Shown one piece after another: positions 9,236-21,029 of a stretch of DNA of 64,000 nucleotides (position 1 is its first letter; every line of letters starts with the position of its first letter). This DNA comes from Eupeodes corollae. Its lineage: Eukaryota; Arthropoda; Insecta; Diptera; Syrphidae. The stretch is from the NCBI RefSeq assembly GCF_945859685.1, contig NC_079147.1:13681289-13745288 (forward strand). The letters are read 5' to 3'. The translations under genes were made by a program, and so were the position numbers. The notes under the pieces were generated by a model. The model was not told the origin of the DNA. It saw only the letters and a list, made by a program, of their open reading frames with translations, and made no database searches.

Positions 9236-11310
9236 ATTACTTACTTAAGGTGGCGCTACAGTCCTGTGTGAACTAGGGCCTCACCCAACAAAAGTCTCCA
9301 TCTAGCTCGGTCCCTAGCTAGATGTCACCTGTTTCGGGCTCCAAGTTGGGTGAGGTCACCTTCCACTTGTGCTCACCACCTGATCCGCGGTCTTCCTCTA
9401 CTGCGCTGTCCTGTGGGTGCGGATTCGAAGACTTTCCGGGCCAGAGCATTGGTTTCCATGCGCTCTACGTGACCCAGCCATCTTAGTCGTTGGACTTTTA
9501 CCCTTCTGGCTAAGTCTACATCGCTGTACAGCCCGTACAGCTCGTCGTTCCATCTTCTCCTCCACTCCCCTTCGATGCATACGGGACCGTAGATCACACG
9601 AAGAACTTTTCTCTCGAAGCGACCCAAGGTGCTTTCATCCGCTTTTCTCATGGTCCATGCTTCTGCACCGTATAGCAGGACGGGTATGATAAGGGTTTCT
9701 TATAACAACACAACAACAGAGAGGACTTTACCACTCAATTTCTTTCTTAGTCCAAAGAAACAGCGGTTAGCAAAAGTTATTCTGTGTTTGATCTCAGCGC
9801 TGGTGTTGTTTTCTGCGTTTACAGCGGAGCCTAGGTAGACGAAGTGCTTGACTATCTCAAAGTTACGTCTGTCTATGGTGACGTTTTGACCAAGACGTTG
9901 GTGTTGTATGTCATTTCTTGACGACAGCATGTACTTTGTTTTCCCCTCATTAACCGTTAAACTCATTTTTGCCGCCTCTGCCTCAATACTCACATAAGCC
10001 CCATTGACATCACGATGAGTTCTTCCGATTATGTCAATGTCATCAGCATAAGCCAGTAATTGGACAGACTTTTGAAAGATAGTGCCTCTAGTGTTAACAT
10101 GTGAGCTCTGCACTATTCTTTCAAGCTCGATGATAAAAAAATCACATGACAGCGCATCACCTTGTCTAAAACCTTTTTTGACATCGAATGGTTCTGTTAA
10201 GTTGTTTCCAACCTTTATGGAGCAGCGTGAATTCTCCATTGTCATCCTGCACAAACGGACGAGTTTGGCAGGGATGCCAAAACTAGACATGGCTCTATAC
10301 AGCTCGTCCTTGTAGATGCTGTCATATGCGGCCCTGAAATCGATGAAAAGATGGTGGGTGTCGATTTGGTGTTCTTGGGTTTTTTCCAGGATCTGCCGTA
10401 ATGTGAATATTTGATCAACTGTGGACTTTCCTGGTCTAAAACCACAAGGATAAGGACCTATCAGATTGTTGACGATGGGCTTTAGACGCTCACATATTAC
10501 GGCAAAGAAGATTTTATAGGCGATGTTAAGTAGACTTATTCCTCTATAGTTGGTGCAGCTTAGAGGTTCTCCTTTTTTCAGGATCGGGCAAACAATACTG
10601 AGGTTCCATTCATCGGGCATGCTTTCTTCCGACCATATCTTAAAGATAAGTTGATGCGTGCTCCTAACCAACTTATCTCCAGCAGTTTTAAAAAGCTCGG
10701 CATTCGAGCCATCCGCTCCAGCGGCCAGTTCTTCGTCGCCGTAATACAGTCTGTAGAAGTGGTCCTTCCATTTCCTCAGCATTGACTGCGGTTCCACTAT
10801 GATGTTTCCACTTTCGTCTTTTGCAGCCGTCGGTTCTAGGTTTATGTGAATTTCGTTTCACCTGTTCATAAGACTTTCGAACCTCATTCCTGCTTTTATA
10901 CCTCTCAACATCTTCGACCGCACGCTTCTCATGCCCTCTCTTTTTCCTTCTGAGAAGTTAGCGTTCCTCTCGCCTCTTCTGCTCATAGAGCTCACGACCA
11001 ACTCTCGTTCTTTTATGCAGCGCCGCTTTGCGTGCCTGTTGTTTGGCTGCATTTGCCTGCCGACATTCCTCATCAAACCCAGCATCCCTTTGAAAACCAG
11101 CACATCAGAGGCGGCTTCTCTGATTGCATCTTGGCAATGTTGCCACTGGTTTTCGATACATTGTGTTGGCGACAGAGAACTTCGAGAGAGGTTACTCGTA
11201 ACTCTCGTTTGCTGCCCCCAACAACTTTCCACTGGGGTTGGAACCCAATCTCCAGTTGAGGTACTAGGCACCCGATGTTCACCCCTGTGAGGTGAGAGTA
11301 GGAGTTGATA
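9236..11310 (-). mobile_element. RTE-like non-LTR retrotransposon, internally deleted
   Basis: Read on the minus strand, the 5' end near 11310 (ATCAACTCCTACTCTCACC) leads into a 5' region shared with the copy at 33.6-33.7 kb. It then jumps directly into the linker between endonuclease and RT, so most of the endonuclease is missing. The RT (10797-9700) and a C-terminal segment (9651-9373) follow. The element ends in a short CTTACTTAAGG-type tail, that is (TAAG)n on its own strand, as many RTE elements do. Its last 33 bases before the tail resemble the SINE 3' end seen elsewhere in this window. The flanks are different LINEs (CR1/Jockey-type left, Jockey-like right), and no clear TSD was found. 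Confidence 0.78.
9373..11200 (-). pseudogene. RTE-like reverse transcriptase, frameshifted
   Basis: A LINE protein that copies element RNA into DNA at the target site. The linker region (11160-10860) contains IREAASDVLVFK. The RT follows: NYRGISLLNIAYKIF (near 10540), LFIDFRAAYDSIYKDELYRA (near 10340), FRQGDALSCDFF (near 10160) and the catalytic LLAYADDIDIIG (near 10050). The Asp pair is intact. The frame breaks near 10830 and again near 9690. The C-terminal piece contains LGRFERKVLRVIYGP, RLRWLGHVERM and RSRGRPRIRW, the ending typical of insect RTE-type polyproteins. The 365-residue central frame is one of the longest in the window. Clade assignment is from motif memory. Confidence 0.82.
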
Positions 11311-13030
11311 TCTATGGAGACATATAAGTCAACATAATCATACATTTTATTGAACTCTCTAATTGACCTTGAAATTGGTTCGTTACTTCCGTAGTTCGTT
11401 CTATGTCTGGACTCAAAAAGAAGAGATCTTTCCCTCAATGGCCTCGTTGGAGCATATTTACATATAAAAGAGAGTAATTCTGGACATCTAATGTGGCAGC
11501 AAAGAATATCCCGCACAAAAACAATATCGTGATTTGTTCTTCTGGCTCTCAGAGATTGCAATGCTAAAAAGCTTTCCCTAGCTTGGGAACAAGGATAGAA
11601 ATTCCAGCGCATTTTGTAAAATACATATCTTGTAAAGCGATTCTGAACTCTCTGTATTCTATCTGATAAATTTTGTTGACAAGAATTCCAGATAACATAA
11701 GCGTATTCAAGATTTGGCCTGACCAGAGAAGTATATGGGTATGGGTCGGAAAAATCAACGGAATTCCTTTTAATGAGACCTACCATTGAGTTAGCTTTAG
11801 CAACAATCGCATCAATATGAAGAGGGAATGAAAATTTAGAGTCAAAAAGAACCCCCAAATCTTTCACTTTTAATGTTCTCTGAAGAGGCTTGGAATCAAG
11901 AGAATAGATGAACTCATAAGTAAGAAGTTTTCGAGAGATGGAAATTATGAATCACTTTTTTATATTTAGATTAAAAGTTTAAGTTACACCAGTGTGATAA
12001 ATTATCCAGATTCATTTGCAGCTTGAGACAGTCATCTGCACAAGTTACTTTTGAAAATAATTTGAGATCATCAGCATATATAAGACATTTGCTAAAGTTG
12101 ACATAGTTGACAATATCATCAATGAATAATATAAATAACAATGGGCCAAGGTGACTACCCTGAGGAACACCAGACGTACACTTGATTGATCTTGAAGTAT
12201 ATTCCTGAATCTTTACTTTTTGAACCCTGCCCGTTAAAAATGAAGAAATCAATTTTAGTAAGACTGAATGGATTCCAAAAGATCTAGTTTAAGAAGCAAT
12301 ATCCTGTATTTTACCGAATCAAAAGCTTTGCCGAAATCAGTATGTATAGCATCAACTTGACCTCTAATTTCGATAGCATCAACAACAAACGATGAGAAAC
12401 ATGTCAAGTTTGTTATAGTTGACCCATGTTGAGCACTATTTATATGTTCTTTCACAAGAAAATCAAGTTTGTTTTTGACTAAACTTTCAAAAAGCTTCAG
12501 AATTGCGGACAACTTGTAAACCCCCTATAATTTTCAATATTATTTTTAGAACCTGATTTAAAAATGGGGATTAGGAAAGAAGATTTCCAGTCATCTAAAA
12601 ATATCCCAGATGACAAAGAGAGTTCAAAAATTGTAAGCAACGGTGCACAAAGAGACTTAGAACATCTTTTTAATATTATGGCAGGTATGCCATCAACACC
12701 TGGATTCGAATTTGGCTTAAGAGAGTTAAGTGCGCTTAAAACATCAGAGTATTCCAAATGTATAGATCCAATATCAACCTTAGGGCCGTTCCGAGGAGGT
12801 TGAGGAAAGTTTGGATTGAAATTAGAATACACCGATTCAAAAAACTGAGCAAAAAGCTCCAGAGTTTTATGAACATCAGTGGATTCATCGCTATTGAAAT
12901 TCATAGAATTTGGGATTCCAAGAGATTTTCGCTTAGAGTTTATAAACGACCAGAAACGTTTAGGATCGCTCTTTAAATCAAGCTCCAGATTCAAGATATT
13001 ATTTCTGTGGGAGAATTTACTAAGCACCAT
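11311..13030 (-). pseudogene. Jockey-like LINE reverse transcriptase, several breaks
   Basis: Four frames continue one another on the minus strand. 13030-12497 has PGVDGIPAIILKRCSKSL and DDWKSSFLIPIFKSGSKNNI. 12512-12255 has KLFESLVKNKLDFLVKEHIN, then AIHTDFGKAFDSV. 12252-11971 has SGVPQGSHLGPLLFILFIDD and the catalytic CLIYADDLKLF. 11867 onward has KDLGVLFDSKFSFPLHIDAI to SREFNKMY-type C-terminal sequence (IREFNKMYDYVDLYVSI). After 11310 the frame reads into the RTE-like 5' region, so the last residues of the predicted frame are not LINE. The YADD core is intact but the frame breaks rule out activity. Confidence 0.8.
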
Positions 13031-13204
13031 AAAATCTTTACGAAATTTTCAGAAAATATTTTTGTCGTCCGTACTATTTGATTTTTTAAAATTGGCGAAA
13101 GATTTATTTTTTAGATTTTTAAGATGAGCTAATTTTTTATTATACCAAGGTGGTTTGGATCCATTCTTTTTGGTTCTACAAGGCACAAATAAATAAAAAG
13201 CATC

Positions 13205-14069
13205 AGTTGATGCACAAGAAATGATTAAAAGTATTTATCAAGTTTAAATTAAGAAACTCGGTATTCCAGTCAACATTTTCATGGTAATTATTGAGTCTAA
13301 TGAAATCGGTTTTTGAAAAATTAAATGAGTTGACATTGTGATCTACTTTTGTTAAATAACTGTAAAATTGTAATTCAATATATAATTCTTTATGATGTAT
13401 CGAATTGTTTAACAATGATAAAGGAACTATTTGATTAACTGATGCCTTAAATTCATCATGATGAATAAATACTAAATCTAAAATTTTGAATAAATCATTA
13501 ACAATTCTATTTACTTGATATCAATTAAGAGCATACAGGTGATCAATAAAGGAAATTTCAATATCTCTCTTTAAATTACTAGGTATAAGCATACTATCCG
13601 CAACAGAGTACGACCAATTTACATCTCCTAAATTAAAATCGCCAATTACACACATTTTTTGCAAGTTGTTACTTAAGTTATTCACATAATCAATGTTTGC
13701 CAAGTGCTTTTCGTAAATTTTAAAATTACTTTTATGCGGAATATAACTAATTATAAAGTACATAAAAATACCTGGTTCAAGATTAATTGAAAAACAAATT
13801 TGTTCAACATGTGTGATGGGGAAAGTCACTAGTTTGCACGATATACAAGAGCGGACAGCATCTATTACACCACCTCCACGATCTTCTGCAGAGTTACAGC
13901 GGTCCTTTCGGAAGACCATGTATGAATTGTCAAATATCTCTGTGTCTAGGATTCCGCTCCATAGCCAGATTTCAACAATAATAATGTCATAATCAACATG
14001 ACTTGACGCAAGAAATAAAGCAGGCACTTTTGTTCGAATTCCACTGGCATTGTGGTAATAAATCTCCAA
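13205..14069 (-). pseudogene. Jockey-like LINE endonuclease domain
   Basis: The AP-like endonuclease nicks target DNA to prime reverse transcription. The first frame (14069-13521) runs MEIYYHNASGIRTK, DYDIIIVEIWLW, VFRKDRCNSAEDRGGGVIDA and CVIGDFNLGDVNW. The Glu of the usual TETWL motif appears as VEIWLW, and GDFN is intact. The frame then breaks near 13520. A second piece (13415-13203, SKTDFIRLNNYHENVDWNTE) belongs to the region after the endonuclease. In-frame TAA and shifts make it non-functional. Confidence 0.72.
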
Positions 14070-14297
14070 AGAATTATTATTTGCAGCATTTGATGGAGAA
14101 GCTTAAATTAGTGGATAGCTCTTTGATTCTCCATTGCTGACAGGTTATTTGGAATGAAATCGAATTCACGAATCTTAATTCCATATTGCCAAAAAGAAGA
14201 GGAGGTTGAACATTAAATTTATTGGCTTCAAGTAATTTTAAAAAAGTAAATTCAGAAAGAGTTTTTTGTTTTCCTCTCCCTCGATTTTTAGAAACTT

Positions 14298-14492
14298 TTA
14301 GTCAGCGTCAGCTACAGCTGGCAGTACAATAGAAAAAAAAATGCAGGTAGTTAAAATAATAGAGCCAGAATTTGCCTCACACTTAATTTGGCAATGTCTG
14401 CCATCAATACTGCCAAAACAGTTGGAAAATTTCCTGCGCCGGTAGTAATCGTTAATAACATTTCGAAGATGATCAGTTTTTGGTAAAGGCAT
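14298..14492 (-). pseudogene. Harbinger (HARBI1-like) transposase catalytic fragment
   Basis: The 64-residue frame reads MPLPKTDHLRNVINDYYRRR, then NCFGSIDGRHCQIKCEANSG, then FFSIVLPAVADAD. SIDGRH carries the first catalytic Asp and AVADAD the second, in the order and approximate spacing of the HARBI1-like DDE nuclease. The fragment ends exactly at VADAD, where the Jockey-like LINE begins. The third acidic residue is missing. It lies head-to-head with a MADF relic on the plus strand, so both may come from one two-gene Harbinger element. It is a different sequence stretch from the N-terminal piece at 7.5-7.8 kb, so family identity cannot be tested here. Confidence 0.78.
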
Positions 14493-14667
14493 TTATTCTT
14501 TCACAAGTTGTTCCTAGCTAGTTTCCAAAAAAGTGTTAATTACTGTGCTTCTGTCGATTCGAAAAGCAAAATCTTAATCTCGAAACGAATAACTTCTTGC
14601 GAGAAATCTGAAAACATTGAGGATACAACAATTATTAACAGTAGGTATACGTATAATTTTATTTCAG

Positions 14668-15183
14668 GAGCCAATGTAAACCTAAAGTGGGAAAACCTAA
14701 CAGACACTTTCCGAAGGGTTCTTTGAAAAGCTCCACGTCCAGTATCGGGTTCCGAAGAAATGATGGCCTTTACGAAGCAAACAATTGATCGAACTGAGGG
14801 AAATCTTCGAGAACTAGAAAGCTATTCAATTGCTCAAAATCGTTCAAATACCAAAATTACTGGAAAAAGAGGATGTGACTCTTTCAAATGTCAATACGCT
14901 TACAAACAGCACTCCTTCTACGAGCACCAGCTGCACCAAAAACTTGCGAACAAAAATATGAGTGCGTCCACATACAATTCGGACTCAGAATTTCTAGAGT
15001 TAGAAAAAGAAAGACTCTAAGTTTTAAAGCAAGAGGTAGAAAAAAAGGAGAGGATAGTGATGACCTCCAATTTTTCAAAAGTCGTTTGCCATGTATGGCA
15101 CAATTTAACAATTGAAAAACTCGAGATAAGAACTGACATTCAAAATATTACATTGGAAAAACTTAAGAATACAAATAAAGAAT
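14668..15183 (+). pseudogene. MADF-domain DNA-binding protein relic
   Basis: After a TTTATTTCAG acceptor ending at 14667, one frame runs 171 codons to a stop at 15181-15183, with two internal TGA/TAA codons (near 14724 and 15018). It begins GANVNLKWENLTDTFRRVL, then KAPRPVSGSEE. The pattern W-x-N-L-x-D-T-[FY]-R-R followed by SGS is the second half of a MADF domain. The C-terminal part is charged and coiled-coil-like (ELEKERL ... VLKQEVEKKERI). MADF proteins accompany transposase in some Harbinger elements, and a transposase piece lies 176 bp away on the opposite strand. It might instead be a retired host MADF gene. The first half of the domain was not found. Confidence 0.6.
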
Positions 15184-15189
15184 AAAAAA

Positions 15190-18005
15190 AAAACCTTAAA
15201 CATAAACAAGCCGTTGTTCTGGACTTAATGCTTTCTTTGTCAAACTTTTTCCAAAAGCAAATCAAAAGCTAGTACCACATACAACAATTTTGGCAAAATT
15301 GATCTGGAAATCTGCGATTTATTGGTTGTACAACAAATCTACGGATTCTCCATCTTAAATATGAATGTGACTTTCACCTAGTAAGCTATGACGAACCGCA
15401 CTTGACGATCGCATTTTTCCAATTAACAGCTCAGCGACCGACGCACGACGTGTCGTTTAGTCCATTGTGTGGCCTTAGGTTCCAATTTTGTCCCAAATTT
15501 GTTTGCAAACGTTCAACAATGTCAGAGATAGGTGCTAGTTTCTGATTTAGCAATTAGCACCGATGAGTGTCACAGACCTTCTGCATCCTAAACGTTTCGA
15601 ACATCAATACATGAATGGTAAGAACTTGAGGGTTATTTCTAACAAACTGCAGCTAAGTTTAAGCCACTGCTATGATCTTAGACAAATAGCAGATATCGCA
15701 ATTCAAAATTTAAATAGCACAAACATTTGCAGCAGAAAAGTCTATTTAAAAGTAATTAATCCTTCATTAATCAACCTCAATGCATCGCTTTCGCATTTGA
15801 CTCCATTATTTTGTATCATTTGTATTATCAGAAGCTTGCTGCCATGTTAACCACTGCGCTGAATAAAAGAAAAACCAAACTAACTTTCCACATATCAAAA
15901 TAAAAAAAATCCAAATAAGCTTAAACTGGTAAAGATAATTGGCAACAAAGTGGTCTATGTCCATCGATCACGCTTCCATCTTAATCTTCCTGAAGACTTG
16001 CAAACCCCTCTCTTTCGAATATTTTTGTTGCTGTCTTATTTTGCCGGTGTCATTATATTCGCAAATTGGTTTCACATTCTCATCCATCACATTAATCGCT
16101 CATCAGAATTGTAATTGCACCGATTAGCCGCGCAGTTGCTGAAACATCGATGAAAGTATCTTTAATCTTAACTATCATGCGACTATCATTCGTTTGTTAT
16201 ATCTGTCGAACAATTTAACGAAAACTCAAGCGTTTACGGAAACTCCAATCGAAGAAACAAAAAAAAAGAAATAATAATAATAAAATATAAAAAGCTAAAT
16301 CCATCGGAAATCGTTTGCTGGTCGTAATAACAATATGAAACGTGATTGCTGGCCTTATTCGGCTAAGCCAGTGCAAGTTAAGCCAGGCCAGACACGACCA
16401 GACCAGACCAACAATTGCATCACCATTCGCTTCCACAATCATCATCATCATTCGAAATCGCACTGTGTCCCGCTCTCCATCTTGGTTAAGACGGATACAC
16501 AATACACATAGGTACTCGTACTATAGATAAATAGGAACAAGATACTTTTAGGTCTTTTAAGCGGTGGAACGATTTATTGCGCTGATGTTGTGGTGGCCAA
16601 TCAACCTCGGCTCCTAAATGGTATGTACGCTGCCGTACGGTACGGCCGGCCCTTTAAGACGCGCTCTGCTGCAGCACGGTGAATGCAGCTTCAACTTCGC
16701 ATATTCAATTTCAATTGAGCGAACGAGCAAGCGAGCGGAGCGTTCGCAATGGTCGACTTAATAGGATTTCTGGATGGATAGCTTCAATCGGATCTCGTCT
16801 CGAAATCATGGTCTTCCCCGCAACCAACGTCGCACAAAACCCATTGTTGGCCAATTCAATTTGCGAAATCGGTTTTCATTAAATTGACAGACTGTCGACG
16901 TCGAGACCGTCGAGCGATGATGGACAATGGTGGGGGCTAATGCGTGATCGATTGATGCAATAGCCGTTGTGTGCTGATGCACGGCCGACATTGGACGTGC
17001 TGCGCCATCGCCATCGCCATTGTAGGTACGATCGCACGTCTGACAACTTCATGATGCGAATGATATGAAGTTGATATTGATGATGCTGGACAATGAAGAT
17101 GAAGATGTTGATGATGATGATGAAGATGAAGATCCAATCCAATCCAATTCAATCCAATCTGATTCAATTGGAGGCTTAAGAGTTTTTCAATTTATTTCAT
17201 CGCTTTTCTTTTTTTTTGTATTTATAAAATTGTTTTTTTTTTTTTATATTTTACCTTCGATGTGCGGAATCGGTGTTGTGAGTGATGTTAGCAAAAATTA
17301 TGATTATAATAACATTTCAGACTTTTGTGTTTTATTTATTTCAGGTCATGGTATTTTATTGCAAATAAAATTGGAAATCCGAGGAAGAGACACCAGAAGA
17401 GAGCCATCAATTTAAAAGACGGATATTATATGAAATGTTATTTCAAAATACCGGCGGAACAATAATATAGGCTTTGAATGGTTTTGGTATTTTTATAATA
17501 CCATGAGTACAATTACCATTGGTAAATTGAAATTTTACAAATCAAATTAAATTATTTCAAGATGATCAATTTGAATGAAGATGAAGATTGTAATTACAAG
17601 ACCATAAACACTTTTAAACTATAAATTGCAACGTTTTGTTTTAATTGAAACGAAAAAAGAAAATTGATATCAAACAAAACTGAAAATGTCCTAAAATTGG
17701 GATGTTCCCGTCATACATTTTTGCATGGGTCGAGGAATTCCCCAATTAAAAAAAATGTTTTTTGTGGCGAGAAACTCCATAACAAGAAAAATTTTTTTTA
17801 ATTATCACTAGTTTACAGAACATCTGTTGCCAAAGAAATTTTAGTTGTTGCTGATATGATATGATATTTTCAAAAATATGGTTAAAAGATTTATATCAGC
17901 TCTAGTTTCTGAGATTCTTTTTTGTAGGTAAAACAGAAAAAAACACTGTGGAGGAAGTGGAGTTTTATGCTTATATCGCACTATATTTTTTAACTGTAGC
18001 AGAAG
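15190..18005. other. Non-coding DNA, partly of higher complexity
   Basis: No coding region recognised. The part from about 16330 to 17060 is less AT-rich and contains clustered CG-bearing motifs (for example CCGTACGGTACGGCCGGCCC near 16633-16652). It may be single-copy host DNA, perhaps regulatory, but nothing in the sequence identifies a promoter or a gene. Frames here are short and without motifs. Confidence 0.5.
17072..17165. repeat. GATGAT / CCAAT simple repeats
   Basis: An imperfect GAT/GAA trinucleotide run (GATGATGATGATGAAGATGA near 17109-17128) is followed by a short CCAAT pentamer run. The acidic and FIFII-like frames over it are artefacts of the repeat. Confidence 0.75.
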
Positions 18006-18010
18006 GTCTT

Positions 18011-18255
18011 CTTACTTACTTATACTTACTTACTTAAGGTGGCGTTACAGTCCTGTGTGAACTAGGGCCTCACTCAACAAAATTCTCCATCCAGCTCGGT
18101 CCCTAGCTAGATGTCTCCAGTTTCGCGCTCCAAGTTGGGTGAGGTCACCTTCCACTTGTGCGCGTTACCTGATCCGCGGTCTTCCTCAAATGCGCTGTCC
18201 TGTGGGTGCGGATTCGAAGACTTTCCGGGCAGGAGCATTGGTTTCCAAGCGCTCT
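18011..18255 (-). mobile_element. 5'-truncated RTE-like LINE 3' end
   Basis: About 245 bp closely match 9236-9460 of the larger RTE-like copy, including the GGTGGCG[C/T]TACAGTCC start and the C-terminal RGRPRIRW-type coding end. It keeps the terminal (TAAG)n microsatellite (18011-18037, read on the minus strand), so the 3' end is complete and the copy was truncated at its 5' side during insertion. It has no coding capacity. Confidence 0.8.
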
Positions 18256-18539
18256 AAACAAATTGAGTGTTCCACCAAGGTTTGATTCTTACGTTAAAAA
18301 CATCAAAAAAAATTAACAAAGCTTGAATAAAATATAATTAAACAGGAACTATTGATGGTTATAGGAAGATTCATTGTAATAAAACAACTTTTTACTGACT
18401 ACTCTAACATCCTATATGATGACTACATTCGGAAAATTGAATAAACATTAAAAATAGTCTTGACAGTTTTTGTAAATTCGTGAATCGTAAGAAGAAAGCA
18501 TGAGGGTACCCTAACATAATGACTGATTCGACATCAAAT

Positions 18540-19070
18540 AGTAATAAGCCGAGTACAATTGCAAAAATGTTTGAAACTACTTCAAAGATGTTTTGTAGAT
18601 CATAATACTATTAGTTTTCCTAACACATCTACCACCGTTTCAAATTTCTCCCACTTAAATTCTATCAATTTCGTTATAAATATAAAGATAATGTCTTTAA
18701 TAGTATCCTACAAATGTTTTAGCCCTGGTCCCGACGACGGTGTACCATCATCGATTTTAAAGAAATGTGGGGAGTATTCAGCACACCCCTTATGTATGTA
18801 TGTGTTCTTTTTAACACGTTTATAACTCGCTGTTTCCTTTTATCTGGAGCAGCTCCTTCATAATACTAGTACTAAGGTCCTAAAAACGAAATAATAAGCT
18901 ACCGACCTATTGCTAAACTATCAGTGATACCTAATTTGTTTGAGTCAATCGTATATAGCGTCCTTTTTTCACTGTAGTTCAATTATCTTTTTTTTGTTCA
19001 ATTATGGTTTTGTTAAAAAGCGTTCAACTGTTGCTAATCGGTCTTTCGGTGTTACTTTTTTTTTATAATT
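18540..19070 (+). pseudogene. Jockey-like LINE RT, part 1 of a split copy
   Basis: Plus-strand fragments follow the order of an RT. CFSPGPDDGVPSSILKKCGE (about 18718-18777) is the PDGIP block. YRPIAKLSVIPNLFESIVYS (about 18901-18960) is the NYRPI block. GFVKKRSTVANRSFGVT (about 19007-19056) is the GF-x-x-x-RST block. The frames shift several times. The copy then stops where a minus-strand LINE begins, and resumes near 21030 with the next RT block, so the two parts are one element split by an insertion. It is similar to the Jockey-A element at 11.3-14.3 kb. Confidence 0.66.
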
Positions 19071-20990
19071 TACAGGCACTCAAGGGGTTATTAGGAAGCT
19101 TTAAATATTTATATTTAAACACAGTGCCAGCATTAGGAAAATAGAGAAGGATTTAAAAGGAGATACCGGGGCACATTGGTCTTACAGTTCTGAACATCAA
19201 AATAGGAGGGAAAAACAGAGTTGGCTAAAGCACTCCACATTCTCGATGTGCGGTTTAACAAAGAATCTCTATACTTGACAGTACGCCCGAAATTGAGCTC
19301 AAGGGTAAACTGATGAGCATTCCTGGAAGTGCGAGTATTACGGCTGAATCGTTTAAGGGGTGGAATGCAACTGGCTAATTCGACAAAACATTGTTTGTAA
19401 AAATATCGATAAAACAACGAAAGGCATGAAACCTTGCGGCGGTGTTCTAGCGATGTACGAGTAAATGTTTCGATCAAAGTTCTATCGCCTATCAATTTTA
19501 AAGCCCTTTTTTGTATTCTATCCAAGAGATATGCGAATTATATTCAAGCTTTGAAGGCTTTGTAAATTACAGCCAGATCAGAAGGTCGTTTCATAAAAGG
19601 TGATCTGTGATAAACATACAAAGTACTCACAGTTTCTTGGATGCAAGTGCCACTCATAGATAGTGGCATCGGGGGTGTGTCACGCTTTAACGACAGGAGA
19701 CAGCATTGAGTTTTCGAAGCATTAAATTCTACGCGGTTTTTGATTCCCCATTGTACAATGCTGTCAAAATCAGAATTTAATAAGCTTATCATACGCTGCC
19801 GTTGAAGTTCCACTTCCGAAGGACAAGGATGTGAATTTAGAAACGAGTATGAGAAGCTGAGGGTACTGTCGACGGCGAAACAGTTTAATGGATTAAAAGT
19901 GGCAGACATAAGATCATTTATGAATAAAAGAAAGAGATTCGGAGACAAAATGGAGCCCTGAGGAACACCAGTATTTATTTTATGAATTTCAGACTTGGAA
20001 CCATCCAATGCCGTGGCATGATGGTTAGTGCGTTAGTGCGTTGGACTGTCATGCAAGGGGTCTAGGGTTCAATCCCTGCCTGTGCCACCTTAATTTAAAA
20101 AAAAAAAAAAAAATAATTTTCGCGGGTACTGCCTCTTGCGAGAAATTGACAAATCCTTCAAGAGTAATTCTTGTCATGAAAAAGTGCTTTCTCAAAACTA
20201 GCCGTTCGGATTCAGCCTTAAATTGTAGGTCCCTTCCATTCCTGACAACAGTACTCGCACACAGGAATGGTTGTGAGTTGTAAGTCACTAGGCCCTGGTT
20301 CACAACGGACTGTTGCGCCACCCCATTTGATTTTTTGATTTGAACCATCCAATGCATCTTGTATTGAACGGTTAGAAAGGTAATTTCTAAACAAACGAAG
20401 AAGAGATTCATCATTACCAAAGCACGCATTTTCGATAAGAGAGCTTGATGCCAAACTCTATCAAATTCTTTTAAAATATCAAGTACAATAATCTTACTTT
20501 CTCCAAAACGATGTAAAGATTTGCTTCACTGTGAATTTGCTTCATGGTGAGATAGACCATGAGATCACCAGTGGACCTATTGCTACGAAAACCATACTGT
20601 CGGTTATTAAGAAGCTATCATTCTTCGAGATATTTCTTGAGTTGATAATTAATCAACGTTTCCATGACCTTGGAAAGAAGGGACGTGAGTGCTATTGGAC
20701 GATAGTTAGAGGGAGAGGAGGATTTACCTGTTTTAGGGACAGGCTGGACAAATGCTATTTTTGATCCGTTAGGAGAGAGACCTGTAGAGTAGAAAAGATG
20801 GAAAAGTTTACGCAGTGGTTTTGCCAGCAATGAAGAACACCTCTTCAGAACATTTGGGGAGATACTATCCGGGCCAACGGATTTGTGTATGTCAAGGTCT
20901 TTCAGTACTCTTGCAGCTGCATGAGTGCGAAAGAAGATTGGTCCCATAGAATCATTTACGCTCTCAAGAACCAGGAGGACACATGACACT
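19071..20990 (-). mobile_element. CR1/Jockey-type LINE inserted in an older LINE, and itself carrying a SINE
   Basis: Minus-strand RT pieces in order: 20989-20618 (VGPDSISPNVLKRCSSLLAK, SNYRPIALTSLLSKVMETLI), an 'NNRQYGFRSNRSTGDLMV' block near 20600-20545, 20454-20341 (SKMRA-type region, LSNRSIQDALDG), then after the SINE 20008-19544 (NTGVPQGSILSPNLFLLFIN; the YADD site reads FAVDSTL here). The C-terminus is 19525-19133 (RIQKRALKLIGDRTL). The T-run near 19049-19057 is probably its poly(A) tail, so the 3' end is complete. The catalytic YADD has decayed to AVDS, and several frames are broken. It sits between two parts of a plus-strand Jockey-like LINE. Confidence 0.74.
20012..20341 (+). mobile_element. 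tRNA-derived SINE, full length (copy 1)
   Basis: The head starts CGTGGCATGATGGTTAGTGC and includes the Pol III B box GGTTCAATCCC (20066-20076). GTGGCA at the head can pair with TGCCAC after the T-arm as an acceptor stem. A 14-bp TSD, GAACCATCCAATGC, flanks it at 19998-20011 and 20342-20355. It interrupts the LINE RT at LDG. GTTAGTGC is duplicated in the head of this copy. The 3' end GGCCCTGGTTCACAACGGAC, then TGTTGCGCCACC, is shared with other copies, and the tail is TTTGA-like. Confidence 0.9.
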
Positions 20991-21029
20991 TTCCGATAGC
21001 GTCGAATTAAGTCCTCTTGTTTAAATGTT

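Larger units (their letters stand above)
11311..14290 (-). mobile_element. Jockey-like non-LTR retrotransposon (Jockey-A)
   Basis: A minus-strand LINE with, in order, a possible ORF1 tail (about 14280-14110, KQKTLSEFTFLKLLEANKFN), an endonuclease (14069-13205) and an RT (13030-11311). Its 3' end is cut at 11310, where the 5' end of the RTE-like element starts, so the poly(A) tail is absent. Its 5' end abuts a Harbinger transposase piece near 14298. Related broken copies lie at 18.5-21.2 kb (plus) and about 50.0-50.5 kb (minus). Confidence 0.78.
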
